Shown in pieces: positions 16,672-25,444 of a DNA stretch of 64,000 bases. The stretch comes from JANYJZ01 sp964523395 (GTDB taxonomy: Bacteria; Bacteroidota; Ignavibacteria; UBA10030; SZUA-254): contig CAZFXS010000002.1 in assembly GCA_964523395.1 (NCBI GenBank), positions 1-64,000 on the forward strand. Reading direction: 5' to 3'. The notes under the pieces are model-generated. The model ran no database searches. It saw nothing but the letters and a program-made list of their open reading frames with translations, and was not told where the DNA came from. Each line of letters opens with the position of its first letter. The first letter of the stretch is position 1. The position numbers and the translations under genes are program-made.

Positions 16672-17595
16672 CTATTTCTTTTTATTCCGGAAAAACTCCA
16701 CCGTCTGCCGCAGACCTTCTTTCAATTCCATTTGAGGTTTCCAGTTTCCCTTTTCCCGCAACAGGTTTGTATTCAGGACACTGCGGAGCTGTTCGCCTTT
16801 CTTTGCCGGTGCGTGTATTTCTTCGCATTTCGATCCCGTGACTTCTTTCAGAATCGAGAACAACTGGTTGACATTCGTTTCAATGCCTGTACCAACATTA
16901 AAGATGCCTGAGTGTTCATACGTAATGGCAAACAGATTCGCATTCACCACATCACCGACATACACATAATCCCTTGTCTGCTTGCCGTCACCGTTAATAA
17001 CCGGTTGTTCGCCCGCCAGCATCTTGCTGGTAAAAATTGCTATAACCCCGGCTTCGCCGTGAGGATTCTGGCGCGGACCATAGACATTACCGAAACGGAG
17101 ACTGACATACTGTAATCCGAACACTTCTTTGTAATAATAAAGATACTTCTCAATAGAGGCTTTGGAAATTCCATACGGAGAGATAGGATGCAGAGGGTGT
17201 TTCTCGTCAGCAGGAAAATATTCCTGCTCGCCGTAAATCGCGCCGCCGGTGGAAGCGAAGATAAACTTCTTCACACCGGTCCGCTTTGACTGCTCCAGGA
17301 GATTCACACTGCCGAGAATATTGACGGAGGCATCAAACTGCGGATCGTCCACCGACTTGCGCACGTCCATTTGTGCCGCAAGGTGAATAACGGTTTGAAA
17401 TTTTCCTTTTTCAAATAACTGCGGAAGTTCTTTACTGCGGATATCCATATTGACGAATGTCGCCTTGGGATTAACATTTTCCATCTTTCCCATGGAGAGA
17501 TCATCGATGATGGTAACAGCATGACCTTCTTTGATGCACGCATCGGCAATATGCGAGCCGATAAATCCGGCACCGCCGGTAACTAAAATATTCAC
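16672..17595 (-). CDS. NAD-dependent sugar epimerase/dehydratase (UDP-glucose 4-epimerase-like)
   Basis: The 307-residue extended short-chain dehydrogenase has the NAD-binding VTGGAGFIGSHIADA at 5-19, STGGAIYGE, and the catalytic YGISK (Tyr-x3-Lys) near 145-149 followed by RFGNVYGPRQNP. The wording is closest to the WcaG/GalE4 group that epimerises UDP-glucose or UDP-N-acetylglucosamine. Between the GT39-like gene and meaB it probably supplies sugars for surface glycans together with the two glycosyltransferases upstream. The exact substrate is not determined by the sequence. Confidence 0.92.
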   Translation of the reverse strand: MNILVTGGAGFIGSHIADACIKEGHAVTIIDDLSMGKMENVNPKATFVNMDIRSKELPQLFEKGKFQTVIHLAAQMDVRKSVDDPQFDASVNILGSVNLLEQSKRTGVKKFIFASTGGAIYGEQEYFPADEKHPLHPISPYGISKASIEKYLYYYKEVFGLQYVSLRFGNVYGPRQNPHGEAGVIAIFTSKMLAGEQPVINGDGKQTRDYVYVGDVVNANLFAITYEHSGIFNVGTGIETNVNQLFSILKEVTGSKCEEIHAPAKKGEQLRSVLNTNLLREKGNWKPQMELKEGLRQTVEFFRNKKK

Positions 17596-17610
17596 ACGTA
17601 TCCTTTCATT

Positions 17611-18939
17611 TTAAATTGTTCCCCGTACATGCATCCATGCAGTATAACCGTAAACAACGGTAATCACTGCAAATGATATCAGAAATGCTTTCTTGTTTTG
17701 ACTTATAAATTCTGTCAACCGTTTTCCGTCAAATAAAACGTTGGCACCTGTTCCCGCAAACATACACAGCGACACCACAATGGGAAGCCGGAACCGGGAT
17801 TCGGCATGCAATATCAGGTGCAGAGCAATTATATAAAACGCTGTACCCGACAATAAGAGCATACTTTCCCTGCGTTTCCGAAGCGAAAGAATCCCGATTG
17901 CAGACACAACATAAAAAAAATAATCGAAAATTACCGCTACCCCTTGCGCCGCAGCAGACGCCTGGATACCGGTTATCGGGTATACCAGGAGGATATGCGC
18001 TTTTTTTACCATCAGTCGTGCTACATCCTGAGGATGGTTTACGATATAATCGACAGCAATCCGGCCGGCAAGTGAGCTTTTTTCGGTTTCAGACAATGCA
18101 TCGGCATCAGTTATGCCGCGCTCCGCAGCCTGATGCCTGAACCAATCAGAAAACCCTGCTTCCGCCCTCCATGTCCCCGTCGCGAATGGATTATTGCCCG
18201 TCAGCAACGAGTTCCCCCCGCCGGAAGAAACCGGAACAATCCGGTGATGCAGGGAATAATTTCTTAACGTCCATGGAGTCAGTACTATTACAAAAACAAT
18301 CGCAGAGAACAACAATGACTGGAGTACTCGCTTATCTTTGTCCTGACGCGTGTACCACACCAGGAATAGAAGAACGGGAAAAAATCCTAAGAAAACAACG
18401 CGCGTCAGCGCGGCAAATCCGCAACAGGCACCAATGATTACCGCCTCAATAACGGACGGAGACCTGATAAATCTGAAAGCAAACAGTAACGCGGTAAGAA
18501 AAAACATCAGCGACAATGTCTCCGACTGCAATAGAGTAGAGTAGGTTATCAATGCGGGAAATAGCGCCGCAATACCCGCCGCGAATAGTGATGCCGATTC
18601 AAGATTAGTGACTTCCAGACATACACTATAAACCAACAATACAGTGAAGAGACCCAGGAGGCAATTCAGGATCAGAGAAAGTGTGAGTCCATCACCCGCT
18701 ACACGAAAAATTCCCGACAACCAAAATGGAAAAAGCGGCGAGCGTGTAGAGTATTCTCCGTTCGAGTCAACAAACTCTTTTCCTTCAACCAGTGTTTTCG
18801 CTAAACGGATATATTCTGTTTCATCACTCGTGTAACCATCGGCATGCACCGGTTGAATTGAACAAAGACGAATGACACCGCCAACGACAAGGATCCACAA
18901 CAACGGATGGCGCAGAATATTCATCCGCGCCCCATTCAT
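17611..18939 (-). CDS. GT39/ArnT-like polytopic glycosyltransferase
   Basis: The 442-residue protein has about ten to twelve membrane segments. Its first periplasmic loop contains DGYTSDETEYIRLA near 33-46, the acidic motif that carries the catalytic residue in PMT/ArnT (PMT_2) enzymes. These use polyprenyl-phosphate sugars to glycosylate lipids or proteins on the periplasmic side. The ATG overlaps the purD stop by four bases. It lies in a run with a GT4 enzyme and an epimerase, so a role in surface polysaccharide or lipid decoration is likely. Acceptor and donor are unknown. Confidence 0.88.
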   Translation of the reverse strand: MNGARMNILRHPLLWILVVGGVIRLCSIQPVHADGYTSDETEYIRLAKTLVEGKEFVDSNGEYSTRSPLFPFWLSGIFRVAGDGLTLSLILNCLLGLFTVLLVYSVCLEVTNLESASLFAAGIAALFPALITYSTLLQSETLSLMFFLTALLFAFRFIRSPSVIEAVIIGACCGFAALTRVVFLGFFPVLLFLVWYTRQDKDKRVLQSLLFSAIVFVIVLTPWTLRNYSLHHRIVPVSSGGGNSLLTGNNPFATGTWRAEAGFSDWFRHQAAERGITDADALSETEKSSLAGRIAVDYIVNHPQDVARLMVKKAHILLVYPITGIQASAAAQGVAVIFDYFFYVVSAIGILSLRKRRESMLLLSGTAFYIIALHLILHAESRFRLPIVVSLCMFAGTGANVLFDGKRLTEFISQNKKAFLISFAVITVVYGYTAWMHVRGTI

Positions 18940-20237
18940 TGATTCTGCCTTAAACGTAACACTCCCTTTTTGCCGATATCACTGCGATAATAGGCACCAT
19001 CAAACGTAATCTTTTCCACGGCGCGATACGCTTTATCGATGGTTTGCTCAAGATCAAGTTTAGGGCCAAGCGCGGTTACGGCAAGCACTCTGCCCCCGGA
19101 AGTAATGATACCGTTCTTTTCCTTTGCTGTACCGGCGTGAAAAATCATCACCTCATCATCAACAAGTTTAGCCGCATCAAGTCCTACAATCTGTTTTCCG
19201 GTTTCGTAATGATCGGGATATCCTCCGGAAGCAATAACGACACAAACTGCTGACTGATTTTTATTCCGGATTTTCATCTTCCCGAGTGTACCGTCAACGG
19301 AAGCCAGAGCGACATCGACGAAATCATTTTCCAGAAGCGGCAGAAGCACCTGTGTTTCAGGATCACCGAATCGGCAATTGTATTCAATCACCTTCGGACC
19401 GGTTTCCGTTATCATTAATCCGACGTAGAGACAGCCCGTGTACGGACAGCCATCTTTTTTCATTCCCTGTATTGTGGGACGGATAATATTCCGCTTTACT
19501 TTTTCCATGAGTTCTTCGGTAAGCACCGGCGCCGGACTGTACGCCCCCATGCCGCCTGTGTTTTTTCCAAGGTCGTTGTCGAAAATCCGTTTATGATCCT
19601 GAGCGGATGAAAGGACAACAAAATCATTTCCATCAGTTATCGCGAACACCGAGACTTCTTCACCAACCAGAAATTCCTCGATGACAACTTTCAGTCCGGC
19701 TTCGCCGAACGCCTTCTGTCCCATCATCATGTCAAGGACTTCAAGCGCCTGCTCCTTAGTTTCACAAACGGTGACGCCTTTCCCTGCCGCGAGACCATCA
19801 GCTTTCAACACGATAGGCACGGGGTTTTCGTTAATATACCGCTCGGCATCGTAACGGTGGTCAAGAGTGAATGAATGGTATTCAGCGGTAGGAATATTGT
19901 GGCGGCGCATGAAATCTTTCGCGAACGCTTTACTTCCTTCGAGCATCGCGGCGACTTTCGCCGGGCCGAATATCTTTAATCCCTGCGCGCGGAAGGTATC
20001 GACAATACCTTCTGTTAACGGTTGCTCGGGCCCGACAATGGTGAGGTCAATTTTTTGATCGATGGCGAATTTCAGCAATCCTTGAACATCGTTTGCCTTG
20101 AATGGTGCAAGCTCTGCAATCTCACCGATGCCTGCGTTTCCGGGAGCGCAATATAATTTTGAAACATGCGGACTCTGTCGGATTTTCCACGCTATTGCGT
20201 GTTCTCGTCCTCCCGAGCCGATGACCAGAACATTCAT
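18936..20237 (-). CDS. purD: Phosphoribosylamine-glycine ligase PurD
   Basis: PurD joins phosphoribosylamine and glycine with ATP to form GAR. The 433-residue protein shows the N-terminal VIGSGGREHAIAWK, the loop VLKADGLAAGKGVTV near 143-157, HKRIFDNDLGKNTGGMGAYSP near 213-233 and the metal-binding YNCRFGDPETQ near 290. Length matches the family. It sits between a GT4 and a GT39-like gene and overlaps both by four bases, an unusual partnership for a purine enzyme, but guaB is also in the run. Confidence 0.97.
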   Translation of the reverse strand: MNVLVIGSGGREHAIAWKIRQSPHVSKLYCAPGNAGIGEIAELAPFKANDVQGLLKFAIDQKIDLTIVGPEQPLTEGIVDTFRAQGLKIFGPAKVAAMLEGSKAFAKDFMRRHNIPTAEYHSFTLDHRYDAERYINENPVPIVLKADGLAAGKGVTVCETKEQALEVLDMMMGQKAFGEAGLKVVIEEFLVGEEVSVFAITDGNDFVVLSSAQDHKRIFDNDLGKNTGGMGAYSPAPVLTEELMEKVKRNIIRPTIQGMKKDGCPYTGCLYVGLMITETGPKVIEYNCRFGDPETQVLLPLLENDFVDVALASVDGTLGKMKIRNKNQSAVCVVIASGGYPDHYETGKQIVGLDAAKLVDDEVMIFHAGTAKEKNGIITSGGRVLAVTALGPKLDLEQTIDKAYRAVEKITFDGAYYRSDIGKKGVLRLRQNQ

Positions 20238-21520
20238 GAGTGTAATTCCGTGAGAAAGCCAAATATTTTTGAAAGTTCATTTGTCAGATTAACGCGATCG
20301 TATTTCTGAACTACTTCTTCCTTCGGCGAAATGAGGGATTTTGATTTCCATTGTTCATAAAATAAAAGAATAGCGTTCGCGATGCCATCAACGTCATCCG
20401 GCGCAACAACGATACCTGCTTCGGCTTCTTTAATTGTTTGCCGGATAAAGCCATCGGGCACACAGGCAATGATCGGTTTACGCGCGGCAAAGTATTCGTA
20501 GAGTTTTCCGGGCGACTGCGTATCGTTGTTCAGCATCAGCCATAAGATATCAGAATCAAGCAGATGCTGAACGCACGCTTTATGTTCAAGATATCCGGAA
20601 ACGGTGACATTTTTTTCAAGTCCCATTTCTTTGATCTTCCCGGCATATTCATCCTGGAACGTGCCGACAAAACTTGCTTCAATGTTGTTGACAAGTGAAG
20701 GTTGTTGGGCAAATACTTTTTTGAGCGCCTGGAGAAAATAGACCGGTGTCCTGTCACCGTAAAAAACGCCGGCATGCGTTATTCTCATTCGCCCATGCGA
20801 TGAAGGTTGCTTTGTTACAGCCTGAAAATCCGCCGGATCATACCCTTGTGAAAGTATCGTGATATCGTTGTACTCAAGGTATTTATAGCGTTTGAGGATC
20901 AATTCTTTGACACGACGGTTTGTGGTGATAATACGCGACGCCGCGCGAAGAACACTTTTTTCCAGCTTATAGTTTCTCCACCGGTGAAAAGGCGTAGGAT
21001 AATATTTTGTGGGATAGTCTAACCATGAATCGCGATAATCGATAATCAATGGCTTGTGAAATTTTTTGGAGAGTTCCTTTCCGATCAGAAACCCCGTGAA
21101 CGGAGGGGCAGTTGCGAAAATAACATCATAGTGATGCTGTTCAAATAATTTTGAAGCCGTATCTACTGCCTTCTTTTTCCATCCGATTTTATTATCGGGA
21201 ATAAAAAACATGTCGCTGAGATAGGTAAGAATTTTCCGCCATCGTTCCGAAGGCATCTTCACAACGCCTTTCTTTTTGAACAAACGGTTCGGATCCAGTG
21301 ACCCCACGCGTTCAATGATGACATCACGGGATGAAATTTCCTCGAGGAGTGAGTGATCCTGAGCAAAATATCCCGTCGGCGTCACAGTCAGCACTGTCGG
21401 TTGCCAGCCGAAATCGGGAAGATATTTGACAAACTTGAGCGTCCGCTGGACACCGCTCAATCCCATAGGCGGGAAATAATACGCAATGACTAATACCTTG
21501 CGGGGAGGCGTCGTACTCAT
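20234..21520 (-). CDS. GT4-family glycosyltransferase
   Basis: The 428-residue protein has the GT-B fold: an N-terminal VLVIAYYFPPMGLSGVQRTLK motif near residues 9-29, the inner linker near 180-200, an RITHAGVFYGDR strand and a C-terminal donor-binding domain with EYFAARKPIIACVPDG near 345-360. The wording resembles WcaI/PimB-like enzymes that add sugars to cell-surface polysaccharides. It is cytoplasmic or membrane-associated and uses a nucleotide sugar. It overlaps purD by four bases. Confidence 0.9.
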   Translation of the reverse strand: MSTTPPRKVLVIAYYFPPMGLSGVQRTLKFVKYLPDFGWQPTVLTVTPTGYFAQDHSLLEEISSRDVIIERVGSLDPNRLFKKKGVVKMPSERWRKILTYLSDMFFIPDNKIGWKKKAVDTASKLFEQHHYDVIFATAPPFTGFLIGKELSKKFHKPLIIDYRDSWLDYPTKYYPTPFHRWRNYKLEKSVLRAASRIITTNRRVKELILKRYKYLEYNDITILSQGYDPADFQAVTKQPSSHGRMRITHAGVFYGDRTPVYFLQALKKVFAQQPSLVNNIEASFVGTFQDEYAGKIKEMGLEKNVTVSGYLEHKACVQHLLDSDILWLMLNNDTQSPGKLYEYFAARKPIIACVPDGFIRQTIKEAEAGIVVAPDDVDGIANAILLFYEQWKSKSLISPKEEVVQKYDRVNLTNELSKIFGFLTELHS

Positions 21521-21546
21521 GCGGCGTACCGGTATCGTTCAGTCAT

Positions 21547-22614
21547 TTAGAGAGCAATAAACTCCTTCGGTGAAGTATTAAGGATTTCACACTTCCCGTT
21601 GTGAATGATAACGTCATCTTCGATACGGACACCGCCGAGATTTGGTATGTAAATGCCGGGTTCGATCGTCACGACGTTTCCCTGTTCAAGAACAGCGGAA
21701 CTAAGAACGGAAATTCTCGGCGGCTCATGAATCTGCAAACCGATGCCATGTCCGAGCGAATGACGATAAAATTTATCGTATCCCTGTTTGCGGATGTATC
21801 CGCGGGCAACGGCGTCGAGATCCTTGCTTTTCATTCCGCTTCGCGCGGCGTCAATTGCCTGCTGCTGCGCTGTCAGAACAACAGAGTAAATCTTCTTTGC
21901 CTCGGAGCTTACTTTCCCAACGCCGACTGTTCGCGTCATATCACTGTGGTAACCGTTATACACAGCGCCGAAATCGAGTGTCAGCAATTCACCCGGGGCA
22001 ATTTTCTTTGACGTCGCGCGGCCATGAGGCAACGCGCTCCGCTCGCCGCTTGCCACGATTGTATCAAAGGCATCTCCTTCCGCGCCATGCTTACGCTGAC
22101 GGTAAGAGATTTCAGCTGCGATATCAAGTTCGGTGATACCGGGTTTTATCAGAGGAAGGATTTCGGAAAATGTCCTGTCTGTAATGGTGACGGCTTTACG
22201 GATATTTTTTATTTCGTCATCATCCTTTACCGCTGCAATTTTCTCAACCACATCAACCTTGGGAAGAAATTTCACCTTTGGAAATATTTTCTTCATGGAT
22301 GTAAACTGTGTGTAGAGAACAGTATTGCCGTCAAATCCGATGCGGGCACCGGATTGAAGAATACTATGTTTCTTCACTTTTTCAAAGAGGCTGTCGCCTG
22401 TGATAAATACTTTCCATCCCTGCACTTGTTCTTTTACCTGTTCGGCATACCTGCCGTCGGTGATAAGATACGCTGATTCTTCCGTGACAATACCGATGCC
22501 ATTTGATCCTGAAAATCCACTGAGATAACGAAGATGCGGAAGAAACGTGACAAGGAACGCGTCAATCTTGAGGTGACTGAATTGCGAACGGAGTTGTTGG
22601 AGACGGGATGACAT
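21547..22614 (-). CDS. M24-family Xaa-Pro aminopeptidase-like metallopeptidase
   Basis: The 355-residue protein has a creatinase-like N-domain (1-125) and a pita-bread M24 domain. All five metal ligands are visible in context: LDFGAVYNGYHSDMTRTV (two Asp), HSLGHGIGLQIHEPP (His), VVTIEPGIY (Glu) and GGVRIEDDVII (Glu). It is predicted to remove N-terminal residues before proline in the cytoplasm. Length matches the short PepQ/YpdF-like enzymes. Its ATG overlaps the guaB stop as TGATG, so it depends on guaB translation. Confidence 0.94.
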   Translation of the reverse strand: MSSRLQQLRSQFSHLKIDAFLVTFLPHLRYLSGFSGSNGIGIVTEESAYLITDGRYAEQVKEQVQGWKVFITGDSLFEKVKKHSILQSGARIGFDGNTVLYTQFTSMKKIFPKVKFLPKVDVVEKIAAVKDDDEIKNIRKAVTITDRTFSEILPLIKPGITELDIAAEISYRQRKHGAEGDAFDTIVASGERSALPHGRATSKKIAPGELLTLDFGAVYNGYHSDMTRTVGVGKVSSEAKKIYSVVLTAQQQAIDAARSGMKSKDLDAVARGYIRKQGYDKFYRHSLGHGIGLQIHEPPRISVLSSAVLEQGNVVTIEPGIYIPNLGGVRIEDDVIIHNGKCEILNTSPKEFIAL

Positions 22615-24080
22615 CAGATATGATAATTCGGAGCTTCTTTGGTAATGGCAACATCATGCGGATGGCTCTCGCGCAAACCGGCTTCAGACATTTTTATGAA
22701 CTGCGTCTTGACTTTCATCTCCGCAATCGTACGGCATCCGCAGTACCCCATAGCGGCACGCAATCCGCCGACCATCTGAAATACTGTATCGGAGAGGGGC
22801 CCCTTGTACGCAACGCGCCCTTCGATACCTTCCGGCACAAGTTTCGGCAGGTCGTCTTCGACATCCTGAAAATACCTGTCACTGCTTCCCTTTTTCATCG
22901 CTTCGATGGAACCCATTCCGCGGTACATCTTGTAGCTTCTGCCTTCATAGAGAACTTTTTCTCCCGGGCTTTCATCAACACCGGCGAAGAGACTTCCGAT
23001 CATCACCGAATCAGCACCTGCGGCAATTGCTTTGGCAATGTCGCCGGTTTGTTTGATGCCGCCGTCGGCAATTAGCGGAATCCTTGATCTTGACGTGGCT
23101 TTCGCGCATTCCTGGATTGCCGTTACCTGCGGAACACCGACACCCGCAACAATGCGCGTTGTACAGATTGAACCGGGTCCGATCCCGATTTTTACTGCGT
23201 CAACGCCTAATCTGATAAGATCGCGCGTCGCTTCTGCGGTACCGACATTTCCCGCAATTAATTCAAGCTCCGGAAATTTACGCTTGACATTTTTCACCAT
23301 CTCCATTACACCGCGTGAGTGTCCGTGTGCCGTATCGACAATCACCACATCGACACTCGATTTTACCAGCGCGGAAACACGTTCGAGTGTGTCAGCAGTA
23401 ACGCCGACAGCGGCCCCCACACGAAGTCTTCCGTGCTTGTCTTTGCATGCGTAGGGATGGTGCTTCTTCTTCTGGATATCTTTGAATGTGATCAGGCCGC
23501 GAAGGTGTCCGCTTTTATCGACTACGGGAAGTTTCTCAATACGATGTTGTTGGAGAATGTGTTCGGCATGCTCTAATGTCGTGCCAACAGGGGCGGTGAC
23601 AAGCTTTCCTTTTGTCATGATCTTGGAAATCGGAAGGTCATTGTTTGGTTCGAATCTCAGATCACGATTAGTTACGATGCCAATTAATTTTCCGTTGTTA
23701 TCAACGATAGGAATGCCGGAAATCTGATACTTGCCCATAAGCTGAAGCGCGTCGCCGACAGTTTGATTTGCTTTCATCGTAAACGGATCGCGGATCATTC
23801 CGCTTTCGGAACGTTTTACCAGGTCAACCTGCTGAGCCTGGCGATCGATGCTCATGTTTTTGTGGAGAATGCCAATGCCGCCTTCACGCGCGAGCGCTAT
23901 AGCAAGTCCGGCTTCTGTTACCGTATCCATTGCCGCAGAGATAAGCGGAATATTCAGCGTGATATTGCGGGAAAGTTTTGTGGAAACATTGACATCGCGC
24001 GGCAGGATGGCAGATTTCCGCGGAAGGAGCAGGACATCATCAAATGTAATTGCCTCGCCGATAATTTTCTTTACCGCCAT
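22614..24080 (-). CDS. guaB: Inosine-5'-monophosphate dehydrogenase GuaB
   Basis: GuaB oxidises IMP to XMP with NAD, the committed step to GMP. The 488-residue protein has the N-terminal TFDDVLLLPRKS, a CBS pair inserted near 95-215, the GIGPGSICTTRIVAG loop with the catalytic Cys near 305, and the flap YRGMGSIEAMKKGS with the usual downstream Arg-Tyr region. The C-terminal cap is complete. It lies 27 bases downstream of the glutaryl-CoA dehydrogenase gene and may be read from that promoter; no clear promoter was found in the gap. Confidence 0.97.
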   Translation of the reverse strand: MAVKKIIGEAITFDDVLLLPRKSAILPRDVNVSTKLSRNITLNIPLISAAMDTVTEAGLAIALAREGGIGILHKNMSIDRQAQQVDLVKRSESGMIRDPFTMKANQTVGDALQLMGKYQISGIPIVDNNGKLIGIVTNRDLRFEPNNDLPISKIMTKGKLVTAPVGTTLEHAEHILQQHRIEKLPVVDKSGHLRGLITFKDIQKKKHHPYACKDKHGRLRVGAAVGVTADTLERVSALVKSSVDVVIVDTAHGHSRGVMEMVKNVKRKFPELELIAGNVGTAEATRDLIRLGVDAVKIGIGPGSICTTRIVAGVGVPQVTAIQECAKATSRSRIPLIADGGIKQTGDIAKAIAAGADSVMIGSLFAGVDESPGEKVLYEGRSYKMYRGMGSIEAMKKGSSDRYFQDVEDDLPKLVPEGIEGRVAYKGPLSDTVFQMVGGLRAAMGYCGCRTIAEMKVKTQFIKMSEAGLRESHPHDVAITKEAPNYHI

Positions 24081-24107
24081 AATACAGTTGTATAAATAAT
24101 AAAAGAA

Positions 24108-25277
24108 TTATACATACGCAGGTATGCCGGTAATATCTTCACCGACAATCAGCGTATGCATTTCGTGAGTTCCTTCGTACGTTTTTACCGATTCAAGATT
24201 CGCGGAGTGGCGCATCACCGGATATTCATCGAGGATGCCGTTCGCACCGAGAATTTCGCGTGCCATCCGGGCAATTTCCAGCGCATGATGAACGTTGTTC
24301 CGTTTTGCAAGACTGACCTGCTGATACCGAAGCTTGCCCTGATCTTTCAACCGGCCAAGCTGGAGACAAAGCAATTGAGCCTTGGTAATTTCATTCAGCA
24401 TGTGCACTAATTTTTCTTGTGTCATCTGGAATGACGCGATCGGTTTCCCAAACTGGATGCGGGATTTCGAATAATTGAGCGCCGAGTCGTAACACGCCAT
24501 CGCTGAGCCGATAGCACCCCAGGCAATACCATATCGTGCCTGGTTCAGGCACATCAACGGTGCTTTTAACCCCTCGGTCTTGGGAAGCATATTCTCTTTC
24601 GGAATCATGCAATCCTGGAAAATCAATTCGGACGTAATCGACGCGCGCAAAGAATGTTTACCGGTCATTTCCGGAGCGGTAAACCCTTTTGTTCCCTTCT
24701 CAACAAGAAATCCGTGGACAACGCCATTCAGTTTCGCCCACACAACAGCAACATCGGCGATGGTACCATTGGTAATCCACATCTTCGCGCCGTTTAAGAT
24801 ATAGCAATCGCTTTTTTCTTCAGCACGTGTTATCATTCCGCCCGGATTGGAACCGTAATCAGGTTCTGTCAAACCGAAACATCCGATTTTTTTTCCGCTT
24901 GCAAGCTGGGGGAGCCAGCGATCTTTGTGCTGTTCCGATCCGAAGGCATAAATAGGATACATCACCAACGCGCTTTGTACAGAGGCAAAACTGCGCACAC
25001 CGCTGTCGCCGCGTTCGAGTTCCTGCATCACTAACCCGTACGCGACGTTATTCATTTCGGCACAACCGTATTTCGCCGGAAGCGTTGAACCAAACATTCC
25101 GAGGTCAGCCATCTTCGGAACAAGGTCGGCAGGAAATGTTCCTGCACGGTTATGTTTTTCTATAATGGGAAGGATATTATCATCGACAAACTCACGGACT
25201 GTATTACGGACAAGCACCTCTTCTTCGGAGAGGATGTTTTCTATATTGAAGTAATCTGCACCCTGAAATTTCGGCAT
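24108..25277 (-). CDS. Glutaryl-CoA dehydrogenase-like acyl-CoA dehydrogenase
   Basis: The 389-residue flavoprotein matches glutaryl-CoA dehydrogenase features. GVRSFASVQSALVM near 90-104 carries the Arg that binds the distal carboxylate of glutaryl-CoA. GLTEPDYGSNPGGM is the FAD loop, and ESVKTYEGTHEMH near the end contains the catalytic Glu. That family oxidises and decarboxylates glutaryl-CoA to crotonyl-CoA in lysine and aromatic degradation. A non-decarboxylating relative cannot be excluded. It has a strong promoter and is followed by guaB. Confidence 0.9.
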   Translation of the reverse strand: MPKFQGADYFNIENILSEEEVLVRNTVREFVDDNILPIIEKHNRAGTFPADLVPKMADLGMFGSTLPAKYGCAEMNNVAYGLVMQELERGDSGVRSFASVQSALVMYPIYAFGSEQHKDRWLPQLASGKKIGCFGLTEPDYGSNPGGMITRAEEKSDCYILNGAKMWITNGTIADVAVVWAKLNGVVHGFLVEKGTKGFTAPEMTGKHSLRASITSELIFQDCMIPKENMLPKTEGLKAPLMCLNQARYGIAWGAIGSAMACYDSALNYSKSRIQFGKPIASFQMTQEKLVHMLNEITKAQLLCLQLGRLKDQGKLRYQQVSLAKRNNVHHALEIARMAREILGANGILDEYPVMRHSANLESVKTYEGTHEMHTLIVGEDITGIPAYV

Positions 25278-25359
25278 AAGGAAGGTCTTTCATGCATTCT
25301 GTATATAAGAAACGCCCCGCTCACTCAATGGAACACAGGGCGCAACGTGTAATGGTGGA

Positions 25360-25391
25360 CAAAATTACGAAAATATCGTGGGAAAGGCAAA
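25360..25391 (-). promoter_or_regulatory. Consensus Bacteroidota-type promoter for the glutaryl-CoA dehydrogenase run
   Basis: On the minus strand TTTG (25391-25388), exactly 20 bases, then TAATTTTG (25367-25360), a perfect TAnnTTTG box. Transcription would start near 25353, with about a 75-base leader. It may drive the whole run to meaB. Confidence 0.65.
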
Positions 25392-25444
25392 TACAAGTCC
25401 CACCCACCTACAAAGGAAATTCGCTGGCAGGTGAGTCGGCCTTG

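Noticed and set aside
22608..23075. Plus-strand open frame opposite guaB
   Set aside because: Antisense shadow of IMP dehydrogenase; no motif or ribosome site.
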